A stretch of DNA of 57,598 nucleotides, from positions 1-57,598 of the forward strand of contig CATBQD010000011.1 of NCBI GenBank assembly GCA_949505625.1. The letters are read 5' to 3'. The notes under the pieces are model-generated. The model had not been told where the DNA came from and did no database searches. It was given only the letters and a program-made list of their open reading frames with translations. Position 1 is the first letter of the stretch. Each line of letters starts with the position of its first letter. Below, piece by piece: positions 42,771 through 49,843 of the stretch. The stretch is from an uncultured Bacilli bacterium. GTDB taxonomy: Bacteria > Bacillota_I > Bacilli_A > RF39 > UBA660. Made by a program: the position numbers and the translations under genes.

Positions 42771-43198
42771 ATCGTCACCTCCTTTTCGTCTTCATAATAT
42801 TGTTCAACTAAAGTGAAACCTATCATTTTTAAAATTTCAAAATAATCTCTATAAATTGGACTAAACCAAATTTCATTTCTTGGTATTACATATCGATACC
42901 AAATTATATCTAAAATTACATTCTGTTTATAATATTCTTTTCTAACATCTATAATTTTTATTTTTCCATTTCTTTTTAAGTAAAAATGAAACATCAAAAA
43001 GACTTCTTTTAAATTTGGAATGTGATGAATTACGTTTCTCAAATAAAATTCATCAACACTATTCTTTTTACATCCAATGATTTTCTCTCCATCATAAGCA
43101 AAATCTAAAAAAGGAGCATTTGTGATATCACAAGTTTTATATCCAGACTTGGGATTATAACCACTTCCAAAATCAATTTTTAATGTACTTTTTGGCAT
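42758..43198 (-). CDS. Small class I SAM-dependent methyltransferase
   Basis: A 146-aa class I methyltransferase. Motif I is KIDFGSGYNPKSGYKTCDI (about 7-25), with acidic DI at the end of strand 2. SVDEFYLRNVIHHIPNLKEVF (about 47-67) is the post-I/motif IV region common in methyltransferase 11-type enzymes, and KRNGKIKIIDVRKEYY follows. It is shorter than most (about 200 aa). The start overlaps the end of the second radical SAM gene by 26 bp with a weak ribosome site, so translation is coupled. Its last codons hold the ribosome site of the 39-codon gene, and six A precede its TAG stop. Substrate unknown, presumably shared with the radical SAM genes. Confidence 0.82.
   Translation of the reverse strand: MPKSTLKIDFGSGYNPKSGYKTCDITNAPFLDFAYDGEKIIGCKKNSVDEFYLRNVIHHIPNLKEVFLMFHFYLKRNGKIKIIDVRKEYYKQNVILDIIWYRYVIPRNEIWFSPIYRDYFEILKMIGFTLVEQYYEDEKEVTIWKK
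42775..42786 (-). promoter_or_regulatory. Strong Shine-Dalgarno for the 39-codon gene
   Basis: AAAAGGAGGTGA on the minus strand, a match of 11 bases to the anti-Shine-Dalgarno, four bases before the ATG at 42770. It lies in the last codons of the methyltransferase gene and is the best-matched such site I saw in this window. Confidence 0.9.
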
Positions 43199-43970
43199 CT
43201 ATATCCACACTACTCTGTGTTTTATTTAAAGAATGATTTCCAACAGCATTACAATACATTTCCCATTTACAAAAGTTTCCGACTGGAGTGATGATAATAT
43301 CGGTATCATCATACCCTGTATAGTTTCCAAATACCCCAAATTGATGACCTTCCCATACATAATCATAAAAATTACATCCATCATCTTGAATTTGTAAAGT
43401 TCCTAATTTTATTTGAAAGTCGAAGTCTCCATATCTTCCCATTAAGTCTTCACAAACAATGGCATAAAAACCATCTGTTAAAATTAGTTTTAAAAGTTCT
43501 ACCAATTTATCTCCAGTTGATTCTTTGCATTTTGGAATATTAATTCTTGTATTTGGTATATATTGTTTGCATAAAAGTGCTTGTTCTCTTCTTCTTTCAT
43601 ATTGTTCTTTAGAGGAAATAGAAATGGCAACTTCAGTAAGTCCTGCCTCTTTATATTTTTTTATTCTTTCTTCATTTAGTAAAATTCCATTTGTCACTAA
43701 ACATACATCTTCTTTTACGTACCTTTTAGCGAGTGCAATAAAATCTGTTAAGTCTTCTCTGATTGTTGCTTCTCCACCCATAATCGTAGCACGCTTTAGA
43801 ATTCCAACTTTTTCCATTGTTCTTTGCGCTAATTCGTAATCCAACATTTTGGCCTCTTTACAAGGTTGATAGCAGAAGTAGCAGTTCCCGTTTGGTCCAG
43901 TGGACTCATTCATATTGCAATTTAAGTTTGTAATGATTCTATATCTAAAAATATTTTCTTTTACTGCCAT
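43173..43970 (-). CDS. Radical SAM protein with unusual CX11CX2C motif
   Basis: A 265-aa radical SAM protein. The start IFRYRIITNLNCNMNESTG is normal for the first strand, but the cluster motif is C18-x11-C30-x2-C33, with a further C37, rather than CX3CX2C. The glycine-rich GGEATIREDL (about 64-73) binds SAM, followed by VTNGILLNEERIKKYKEAG and VAISISS. A C-terminal part contains DTDIIITPVGNFCKWEMYC, with two cysteines that may hold something extra. The ATG overlaps the stop codon of the RlmN-like gene (TAATG). The gene is in the middle of the cassette. I cannot name the reaction. Confidence 0.82.
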   Translation of the reverse strand: MAVKENIFRYRIITNLNCNMNESTGPNGNCYFCYQPCKEAKMLDYELAQRTMEKVGILKRATIMGGEATIREDLTDFIALAKRYVKEDVCLVTNGILLNEERIKKYKEAGLTEVAISISSKEQYERRREQALLCKQYIPNTRINIPKCKESTGDKLVELLKLILTDGFYAIVCEDLMGRYGDFDFQIKLGTLQIQDDGCNFYDYVWEGHQFGVFGNYTGYDDTDIIITPVGNFCKWEMYCNAVGNHSLNKTQSSVDIDAKKYIKN

Positions 43971-44758
43971 TAAACCAGATTCTTTCCTTTTATAACTCCA
44001 TTTCCTAAATGGTTACTTTCAGAAACGCTATTTGGATTGATTGGAGAAAGTTTAATAAAGAAATATTTAGGGTCGAAATATTGATTCAGTTTTACAATAT
44101 CAAAATCATTTGTATCAACAAGTGTTAAATTAATTGTCGTTTTTAAATTGCTTTTTGTTCTAATCTGCCCTAGTTCTTCTATAGAAAGTTTATGATAAAA
44201 TGGAATTAACCAATTTCTCTTTTCGGTATCTAAAGAATGTAATGAAATTTGTAATGTAATATTATCTTTAATAAAACTAAAGTCACTTCCTTTTATTCCA
44301 ATTGTTGAAATGTAATGATGTACATTTGGATATTTTTGGTCAATTTTAAATATGGCTTCTTTTACTGCTTCTATATTTAAAAATGGTTCTCCCATTCTTG
44401 TATAATTGATTTTGAACTCCCTAGATTTTTTAGGGTCATAATCTGGATTCTTAGAAAGGATAAACTCTACTTGTTCTACAATTTCATCGGCTGTTAAATT
44501 ACGATATTTTTTTAAATTCCCAGTTGCACAGAATTTGCACCTAACAGGGCATCCTGACATACAAGATACTCCGATCATCCATCTTTCTGTCCTATCTCCT
44601 AAATCATAGTCACTTAATTTATTTTGATTTTTTCCAATGGCGTCTTTGGTATAGAATGGCAAAAAGGTATCAGTGACTTCTAAAGGGTAACCATCTTCCG
44701 TTTGTAATGCATAACAAACTCCGTTGGCAAATGTTTTATTCCTGACTTCTTTTAACAT
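43970..44758 (-). CDS. RlmN/Cfr-like radical SAM protein lacking the C-terminal methyl-cysteine segment
   Basis: A 262-aa protein that follows RlmN through the radical SAM core: C70-x3-C74-x2-C77 (GCPVRCKFCATG), NLTADEIVEQVEFIL, TRMGEPFLNIEAV, ISTIG, LQISLHSLDTEKRNWLIPF and KLSPINPN (236-243). It then ends at residue 262, where RlmN goes on to the ACGQL motif. The resolving cysteine that RlmN has seven residues before the first cluster cysteine is not in place; C66, four before, might serve. The N-terminal domain is short (about 60 aa). ATG follows AGGAGG. The missing part appears to be encoded at 42651-42770. Target (RNA base or nucleotide) unknown. Confidence 0.88.
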   Translation of the reverse strand: MLKEVRNKTFANGVCYALQTEDGYPLEVTDTFLPFYTKDAIGKNQNKLSDYDLGDRTERWMIGVSCMSGCPVRCKFCATGNLKKYRNLTADEIVEQVEFILSKNPDYDPKKSREFKINYTRMGEPFLNIEAVKEAIFKIDQKYPNVHHYISTIGIKGSDFSFIKDNITLQISLHSLDTEKRNWLIPFYHKLSIEELGQIRTKSNLKTTINLTLVDTNDFDIVKLNQYFDPKYFFIKLSPINPNSVSESNHLGNGVIKGKNLV

Positions 44759-44769
44759 ATCTTTTCCTC

Positions 44770-45366
44770 CTATCTTTTTAATAGATATTGTTTGGCTTTT
44801 TCTAAGGCATATTGTGCTTGTAAATCCTCAATATATCCGAGTTCAATTAATTCTAAAGCTTCTTCAAAATCACACTCTAGAAATCTTACAAACTCTTCTG
44901 GGTCAAGTGATTGTTGTTTTAATTTTTCTGCTTCTAATCCGAGAAATGCATAATTGTAAGCTTTACTAATTCCAGGATCTTGATAATATTTGGCTAATAA
45001 TTCATAATGTTTGCATACATACCCTGTTTCTTCTGCTAATTCTCTTTTGGCTGCTTTTAATGGTTCTTCTCTAGCTTCAATATATCCAGCCGGAAGTCCT
45101 ACAGCAACAGTTCTAGTAGAACCTAATCTAGGCTCTACTACAAGGACGGTTTTCCCGGATTTTGTAATTGGTAAAATAACTGCTGCACTTCCATCTTTGT
45201 TTTGCTTTTTTAATAGTTCCCTTTTCATTGTCTTTCCGTTACTTAAGTGATAAATAGCAGGTTCTACTGTTAAAAATCTCGATTCTGAAGAAAGCGGTTC
45301 TACTCTAATTGTTTTTAGTTCTTCAATGTACTCTTTTAATTCCTCTAATTTTTCTTTCCTTATCAT
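44770..45366 (-). CDS. Nudix hydrolase, ADP-ribose pyrophosphatase-like
   Basis: A 198-aa Nudix enzyme with an intact box GYIEAREEPLKAAKRELAEETGY (about 93-115) and the surrounding fold of the ADP-ribose/NDP-sugar pyrophosphatase group (GSAAVILPITKSGKTVLVVEPR, then YQDPGISKAYNYAFL). Cleavage of ADP-ribose to AMP and ribose 5-phosphate would remove a breakdown product of NAD and the likely effector of NrtR. Its ATG overlaps the pncB stop codon (ATGA), so the two are coupled. Exact substrate not shown by sequence. Confidence 0.85.
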   Translation of the reverse strand: MIRKEKLEELKEYIEELKTIRVEPLSSESRFLTVEPAIYHLSNGKTMKRELLKKQNKDGSAAVILPITKSGKTVLVVEPRLGSTRTVAVGLPAGYIEAREEPLKAAKRELAEETGYVCKHYELLAKYYQDPGISKAYNYAFLGLEAEKLKQQSLDPEEFVRFLECDFEEALELIELGYIEDLQAQYALEKAKQYLLKR

Positions 45367-46814
45367 AAACTACCAATACTCTTTTCTTTTGCTTTTACAC
45401 TTTCTGTTGTACTTGTAATTAATTCTCTTTTTAATTTTAAAAGTTCTAGTGTCAAATCAACATAATATTTATGTGGTTTTTCTAATCTCTTTACTTCTGG
45501 ATATAGTGTATTCATTTCTTGTATACAGTAAGCTCTACTTTCTTTTAAGGTAGGTACATCATATACTAAGGCTCCATTTCTAAATACTGGGACTTGTAAT
45601 TCTCTTATTTCATAATCAGTAATTGTTGTTTGTTTCCAAGTATCTGTAGGGTCTATTAAAGTAAATGTATCTTTTGGAATCAATTCATGAGCAAGTGCAA
45701 CAACATCACCGAGTGCATATCCTGTTTTTTTATCATAGAAGCGATATACTTTTTTATATCCTGGATTGATTGTTTTAATTTCATCTTGACTTACTTTGAT
45801 TTTAGGGATTATTTTACCATTTTCTTCTAATGCTACTAATTTATAAACGCCTCCCAAACGGTCTAATGGAGCAGCAATATTATCTCCAATTCCATAAGAA
45901 TCCACTTTAGCACCTTGAGTATTTAAATCTCTGATGGTTTCTGCAGTAAGTCCATTTGATAAACAAATTGCAGTGTCTTTATATCCAGCTTCATCTAACA
46001 TACGTCTTGCTTCTTTGGAAAGATATGCTAAATCGCCACTATCAATTCGGATTCCTTTAAATGGCAAACCATTTGGTTTTAAATATTCATTTGCTACTCG
46101 AATAGCATTTGGAATTCCACTTCTTAAAACATCATAAGTGTCTACTAAGAAAACAGTATTCTCTGGATTACGCATTGCGTATTTCAAAAATGCCTCATAC
46201 TCATTATCAAAAGCTGTTATCCAAGAGTGAGCCATTGTTCCTAATGTTGGTACTCCATAATATCTTCCTGTTGCTTCATTTGAAGTCCCCGAACATCCAG
46301 CCAAATAGGCATTCTTTCCAGCATCAATTGCTGCTTTTGTATGTGTTCTTCTACTTCCAAATTCCATAACTGGTTTCCCTGCTTCTAAAACAATCCTTTT
46401 GGCCGCTGTTGCTACTAAAGATGCACTATTGAAGTGACTTAATAATAATGTCTCTAATATTTGGGCTTCTATCAAATTAGCTCTTACTGTAATAGCTGGT
46501 TCATTTGGAAATATCGGTGTTCCATCTGGAACTGCATAAATATCTCCAGTAAATTTAAAGTTTCTTAGATAGTTTAAAAATCCTTCTGAGTAAACTCCTT
46601 GGTTTTTAAAATATTCAATATCCTCTTTTTCAAAGTGTAATGCTTTTACATCTCTAATAATTTGGTCTAATCCTGCCATAATGGTGTATCCATTCTTTAA
46701 TGGATTTCTTCTAAAGAATACATCAAAGTAGGCAATTTGGTCTTTCATCCCTTCTTCAAAGTATCCATTTGACATTGTAAATTCATAACGGTCTGTTGAC
46801 ATAATTTCATTCAT
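45363..46814 (-). CDS. pncB: Nicotinate phosphoribosyltransferase
   Basis: A 483-aa NAPRTase that makes nicotinate mononucleotide from nicotinate and PRPP, the entry step of the salvage route. Typical parts are STDRYEFTMSNGYFEEG at the start, FFRRNPLKNGYTIMAGL, EFGSRRTH, LGTMAHSWI with the histidine that is phosphorylated, DTYD and GIRIDSGDLAYLSKEAR. Length fits the longer bacterial form. Stop codon TGA overlaps the next ATG. Ribosome site AAGGAAAA. Part of the operon from 48574 to 42651. Confidence 0.96.
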   Translation of the reverse strand: MNEIMSTDRYEFTMSNGYFEEGMKDQIAYFDVFFRRNPLKNGYTIMAGLDQIIRDVKALHFEKEDIEYFKNQGVYSEGFLNYLRNFKFTGDIYAVPDGTPIFPNEPAITVRANLIEAQILETLLLSHFNSASLVATAAKRIVLEAGKPVMEFGSRRTHTKAAIDAGKNAYLAGCSGTSNEATGRYYGVPTLGTMAHSWITAFDNEYEAFLKYAMRNPENTVFLVDTYDVLRSGIPNAIRVANEYLKPNGLPFKGIRIDSGDLAYLSKEARRMLDEAGYKDTAICLSNGLTAETIRDLNTQGAKVDSYGIGDNIAAPLDRLGGVYKLVALEENGKIIPKIKVSQDEIKTINPGYKKVYRFYDKKTGYALGDVVALAHELIPKDTFTLIDPTDTWKQTTITDYEIRELQVPVFRNGALVYDVPTLKESRAYCIQEMNTLYPEVKRLEKPHKYYVDLTLELLKLKRELITSTTESVKAKEKSIGSL

Positions 46815-46836
46815 TTTCTTTTCCTTCTTTCTTTTT

Positions 46837-47238
46837 TTATTTTACTTTTTCTAATTTCTTTTCAGCTTCTACAATAAGCCCATGAAAGTATGGTTTATGA
46901 ACTGTAGTTTCTCCCATTCCAAATCCAATTGTTTCTTTTTTGGTTCCTGAATCAAGTTTTGCAGAACTAATTTCTAAACCTGCTTGGGTTAACATCGTTG
47001 TTGACATTTTTAATACTTCTTCTTCTGATAATTTTTTCTCAAATGGATGATTTTTTCCAAGAAGTGAAATTGTTCCTTGGGCTATTATTGTTACACGACA
47101 GCCATCATATTCACCCATTCCATATCCTAAACGCGCTGATTCTACGGTTGCGTTTATTTTTACATCACTATTTTCTGTTTCACGGTAATATAATTCTAAC
47201 AACTCTGTTAATTCTGCTTTACTAAATTTTAATGTCAT
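46837..47238 (-). CDS. Conserved-looking hypothetical protein between pncA and pncB
   Basis: A 133-aa soluble protein I do not recognise. It begins with a helix (KFSKAELTELLELYYRE), then shows a repeated glycine-rich motif, GYGMGE at 38-43 and GFGMGE at 105-110, each next to a hydrophobic strand. Between them lies a helical, lysine-rich part (EKKLSEEEVLKMSTTMLTQAG). It ends in a charged helix. No signal peptide or membrane segment. Its location between pncA and pncB, with short gaps on both sides, suggests a task in pyridine nucleotide salvage or in the radical SAM pathway of the same transcript. Confidence 0.7.
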   Translation of the reverse strand: MTLKFSKAELTELLELYYRETENSDVKINATVESARLGYGMGEYDGCRVTIIAQGTISLLGKNHPFEKKLSEEEVLKMSTTMLTQAGLEISSAKLDSGTKKETIGFGMGETTVHKPYFHGLIVEAEKKLEKVK

Positions 47239-47253
47239 ATTATCATTTCTCCT

Positions 47254-47850
47254 CTAAAGTGTGTATTGTTTTTCTTTTCTTGAGGCATAAGTTTCTACAA
47301 GATTAACTCCTGCTTTTCGTAGGTTTTCAAAACCAACTTCATTCATTACATTTCTATCATGATTTGGTCCATCAAACGTTTCTACTAAATCCATTGGAAC
47401 GGTAATCGGTGTATTAATTCCATTTGTTTCGTGAAACTTAGCCAAAGAAGTGGCAAAATCAGTTACACAAATGTCTGTACAACAACCAACTACAACAATT
47501 TCATCGTATTCTTCATAATGTTCTTGATAAAATTTTTTAAACTGTTCTGTCTGAAACCCATTGGTTGTATTTTTAGGAATGTCAATCATTCTTCCTTTTA
47601 ATGGTTGTAATTCTGGAACTAATTCGCTTTCTTCTGTTCCATCTAAACAATGGATTGGATAAGTTTCAAACTCTTTATCTGTAAGACTATGACAATCTCT
47701 AAAATCTAAAACATCATTTCCTTGTTCTAATGCTTCTTCTATTAAGTTCTTAATGCCTGGTACAATTCGATTGATATAGGGATCATGCAAAGCACCAAAG
47801 TTTACAAACCCATTTACCATATCTACTACTACAAATAATTTCTTTTTCAT
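47254..47850 (-). CDS. pncA: Nicotinamidase (isochorismatase-like hydrolase)
   Basis: A 198-aa cysteine hydrolase that converts nicotinamide to nicotinate for pncB. The triad is visible: Asp in FVVVDMVNGF (D10), Lys in DIPKNTTNGF (K93) and the nucleophile in CCTDICVTDFA (C128). The start is taken at the second ATG (47850), six bases after GAAGAG; the first ATG abuts that site. With pncB, nadD and nadE it gives a complete nicotinamide-to-NAD route within this window. Confidence 0.9.
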   Translation of the reverse strand: MKKKLFVVVDMVNGFVNFGALHDPYINRIVPGIKNLIEEALEQGNDVLDFRDCHSLTDKEFETYPIHCLDGTEESELVPELQPLKGRMIDIPKNTTNGFQTEQFKKFYQEHYEEYDEIVVVGCCTDICVTDFATSLAKFHETNGINTPITVPMDLVETFDGPNHDRNVMNEVGFENLRKAGVNLVETYASRKEKQYTL

Positions 47851-47893
47851 ATTCATCTCTTCTTTCTTATTATCTATTTATTAATAACATTTT

Positions 47894-48574
47894 TTATAAT
47901 AATTGGTAGACCTTTTCTACCTCAGTTGCAAAACCGTTCAAATCAATTGTAATCATACACGTTTCAGATTGATATTGTTTTAGAACAGGAATAATTTTTC
48001 CATTTTCATAAATTAAAGTGATTTCATCAAACGACTCTAAATCGGAACATGGAACTGATACCATTTCATGTTTTTGAACATTCTCTTGTTTCGTTTTTCC
48101 GATTTTTAAATATTCTTTTGTTTCTATTACTCTACCATATAAGCCATCTACGTCTTTTTCTTGATAATAATGAATAGTTCCATTCATTCCATTTAATATG
48201 TAAGATGTTCCACTTATAAATGGTGTAATTGCATCAATTGGATTTTCACATTCTACAGTTCTGCCAATAATATTTGGTAACATAACAGAATCACAAGAAA
48301 TCTGTCTTATCATTTCATAATCTTCAATGTGAATTGTTCCACTTTGCTCTGTAATTACCCCTCTAAACATTTGAATTAAATATGGAGTAATGACGAAGAA
48401 TGTTTCAATACTTCTTTTTTCTTCTTCCTTATAATAAAGTTTTAAACCTTGCGATTTTAACTTTTCATTCTGTTCATTAAATAAGGCAACATTTTCCAAA
48501 AAAGAACTTCGTTTTTTAACTTTTTTAATTTCTATCCAATTTAGAATTAGCTTCCAAACTTCGCTTTCTTTCAT
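47894..48574 (-). CDS. Hypothetical protein, first gene of the NAD salvage/radical SAM operon
   Basis: A 226-aa soluble protein that I cannot assign. It starts with a helix rich in charge (ESEVWKLILNWIEIKKVKKRSS), and from residue 45 becomes beta-rich with no clear motif (IHIEDYEMIRQI, GTSYILNGMNGTIHYYQ, EITLIYENGKIIPV). Three to four cysteines are scattered. The start at 48574 follows AAGGTGA; an in-frame GTG nine bases upstream overlaps that site. It is the gene nearest the consensus promoter at 48651-48679, so its product is probably made at the highest level of the operon. Function open. Confidence 0.65.
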   Translation of the reverse strand: MKESEVWKLILNWIEIKKVKKRSSFLENVALFNEQNEKLKSQGLKLYYKEEEKRSIETFFVITPYLIQMFRGVITEQSGTIHIEDYEMIRQISCDSVMLPNIIGRTVECENPIDAITPFISGTSYILNGMNGTIHYYQEKDVDGLYGRVIETKEYLKIGKTKQENVQKHEMVSVPCSDLESFDEITLIYENGKIIPVLKQYQSETCMITIDLNGFATEVEKVYQLL

Positions 48575-48650
48575 ATCTTTCACCTTCTTATTATCTTTTT
48601 GTTAATATCTTGTTTTAAAAATTATACAGATCGTCCTTTCTGTTACTAAC

Positions 48651-48679
48651 ATTATATGAAAAAGAATTGTATTTGTCAA
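48651..48679 (-). promoter_or_regulatory. Consensus promoter of the pncA-pncB-radical SAM operon
   Basis: TTGACA, exactly 17 bp, TATAAT on the minus strand, about 77 bp upstream of the ATG at 48574. All twelve hexamer bases match sigma-A consensus, and nine genes follow with short gaps or overlaps and no T-tailed hairpin. Confidence 0.9.
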
Positions 48680-48747
48680 CCACTTTTTATCATTTTTTTA
48701 AAAACATTTTTGTTTTTCCTTATTTTTCAAAGAAAAATTACATAAAA

Positions 48748-48767
48748 AAAGAATATTTCTATTCTTT
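48748..48767 (-). terminator. Intrinsic terminator of the upstream gene cluster
   Basis: AAAGAATA / TATTCTTT perfect 8-bp stem with a 4-nt loop (GAAA on the minus strand) and a T-run, overlapping the stop codon at 48759. Confidence 0.85.
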
Positions 48768-49502
48768 TTCTAAATTTATAAAGCCATTCCTACTCCACAA
48801 CCATAAAGGAGTGTGAACATCAATAGGATGATAAGATGTTCCTTTTAAAATTTCATTCCATCTTTCAATCACAATTTTCTGAACATTACCAGAATTCAAC
48901 TCTTCTTCTGTAATAAGTCCTAACTGATAGGTAGCTTTGCAAACATGTGTATCTGGTGCCACTGTTAAAGATTCTTTGTCTTCATATCTTTCACTTGTAT
49001 ATTGCATAATCACATAAAGCCAATAATTACAGATTTTTGTTCCTGAAAGGTATGGAAAATCTTTTTTATGCTCTTCCTGCATATATTTTCGGATTTTAGA
49101 AACATTATGATGGAATTTTAAAAATAAATTTCTAATATCTCCATCAAAATCTTTTACGATCGTATTACAAAGTTTTATCCATACTTCTGTTTGTTTGTTT
49201 TTTTGTAACGCTACTTTATATTTGGTAAGGGCTTTCTGAATTTCCTCGAAACTAGATTTTACAACTTCATTTGGATTAAATACAAAGCGTGTTTCCAAAT
49301 CATTATATGTTTTATTAGCACTTTCCCATAACGTATAAGAATTTCTTTGATAATTAAGAGCCATAGGAAGAGTAAAATAAAGAAAATTTTCTTTTGAATC
49401 TTTTTCTAGATGAGGGTTTTCATCTTCTGGCATCACTTCTCCTCCTAACAATCCTTTTTTATAATATAATAATAAAATTTCTATTTTCTCTAATATTTCC
49501 AT
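48759..49502 (-). CDS. Uncharacterised protein, possible HhH-GPD-like fold
   Basis: A 247-aa soluble protein, mostly helical. The part from about residue 150, PYLSGTKICNYWLYVIMQYTSER followed by APDTHVCKATYQLG and YHPIDVHTPLWLWSR, resembles the DNA glycosylase/AP lyase helix-hairpin-helix region in order of words (LSG-K, D-HV), but the typical LPG-VG-hairpin and catalytic lysine are not clear to me. It also has FVFNPNEVV near residue 74. It could be a DNA-base or RNA-binding protein; I put low weight on this. It is 8 bp from the small gene upstream and ends in a strong terminator, so it closes a transcript. Confidence 0.45.
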   Translation of the reverse strand: MEILEKIEILLLYYKKGLLGGEVMPEDENPHLEKDSKENFLYFTLPMALNYQRNSYTLWESANKTYNDLETRFVFNPNEVVKSSFEEIQKALTKYKVALQKNKQTEVWIKLCNTIVKDFDGDIRNLFLKFHHNVSKIRKYMQEEHKKDFPYLSGTKICNYWLYVIMQYTSERYEDKESLTVAPDTHVCKATYQLGLITEEELNSGNVQKIVIERWNEILKGTSYHPIDVHTPLWLWSRNGFINLEKE

Positions 49503-49509
49503 AATACAC

Positions 49510-49788
49510 CTACTTATTCGTTTCGTTATAATAGTGCAATTCTGATAATTCCATTGATACAGCTTCTAAGTCTTCTGCTTCTGGCATTTCATTTAAAACT
49601 TCTTCTATTTCAAACAATAATGATGACAAATCTTGAAATTGACTATAAATGATATGATATCGTTCTAATGTTTGAATTTGCGAATCTTTTAACATCAAAC
49701 CATTTTTTCTTTTGACATAAAAATCATGATCAATATTTAATTCATCAATTAATGAATCTAAATTCACATCTTCTCCCTTTATTTTCAT
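49510..49788 (-). CDS. Small hypothetical protein
   Basis: A 92-aa acidic, helical protein without recognised domain. It begins KIKGEDVNLDSLIDELNIDHDF, has a basic turn (VKRKNGLML), then a long helix with hydrophobic heptads (LERYHIIYSQFQDLSSLLFEIEEVLNEMPEAEDLEAVSMELSELHYY) that may form a coiled coil. It lies 7 bp upstream of the HhH-like gene and 55 bp downstream of the large hypothetical gene; ATG after GGAAGTGA. Role unknown. Confidence 0.6.
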   Translation of the reverse strand: MKIKGEDVNLDSLIDELNIDHDFYVKRKNGLMLKDSQIQTLERYHIIYSQFQDLSSLLFEIEEVLNEMPEAEDLEAVSMELSELHYYNETNK

Positions 49789-49843
49789 ATAATCACTTCC
49801 TTACTTTCTTTCGCTTCATTATTTTATATTCATCTTTTTTATT

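Noticed and set aside
44770-45366. Second NrtR regulator
   Set aside because: The Nudix box is complete and there is no C-terminal winged helix, so this is a hydrolase; the regulator is at 38849-39670.
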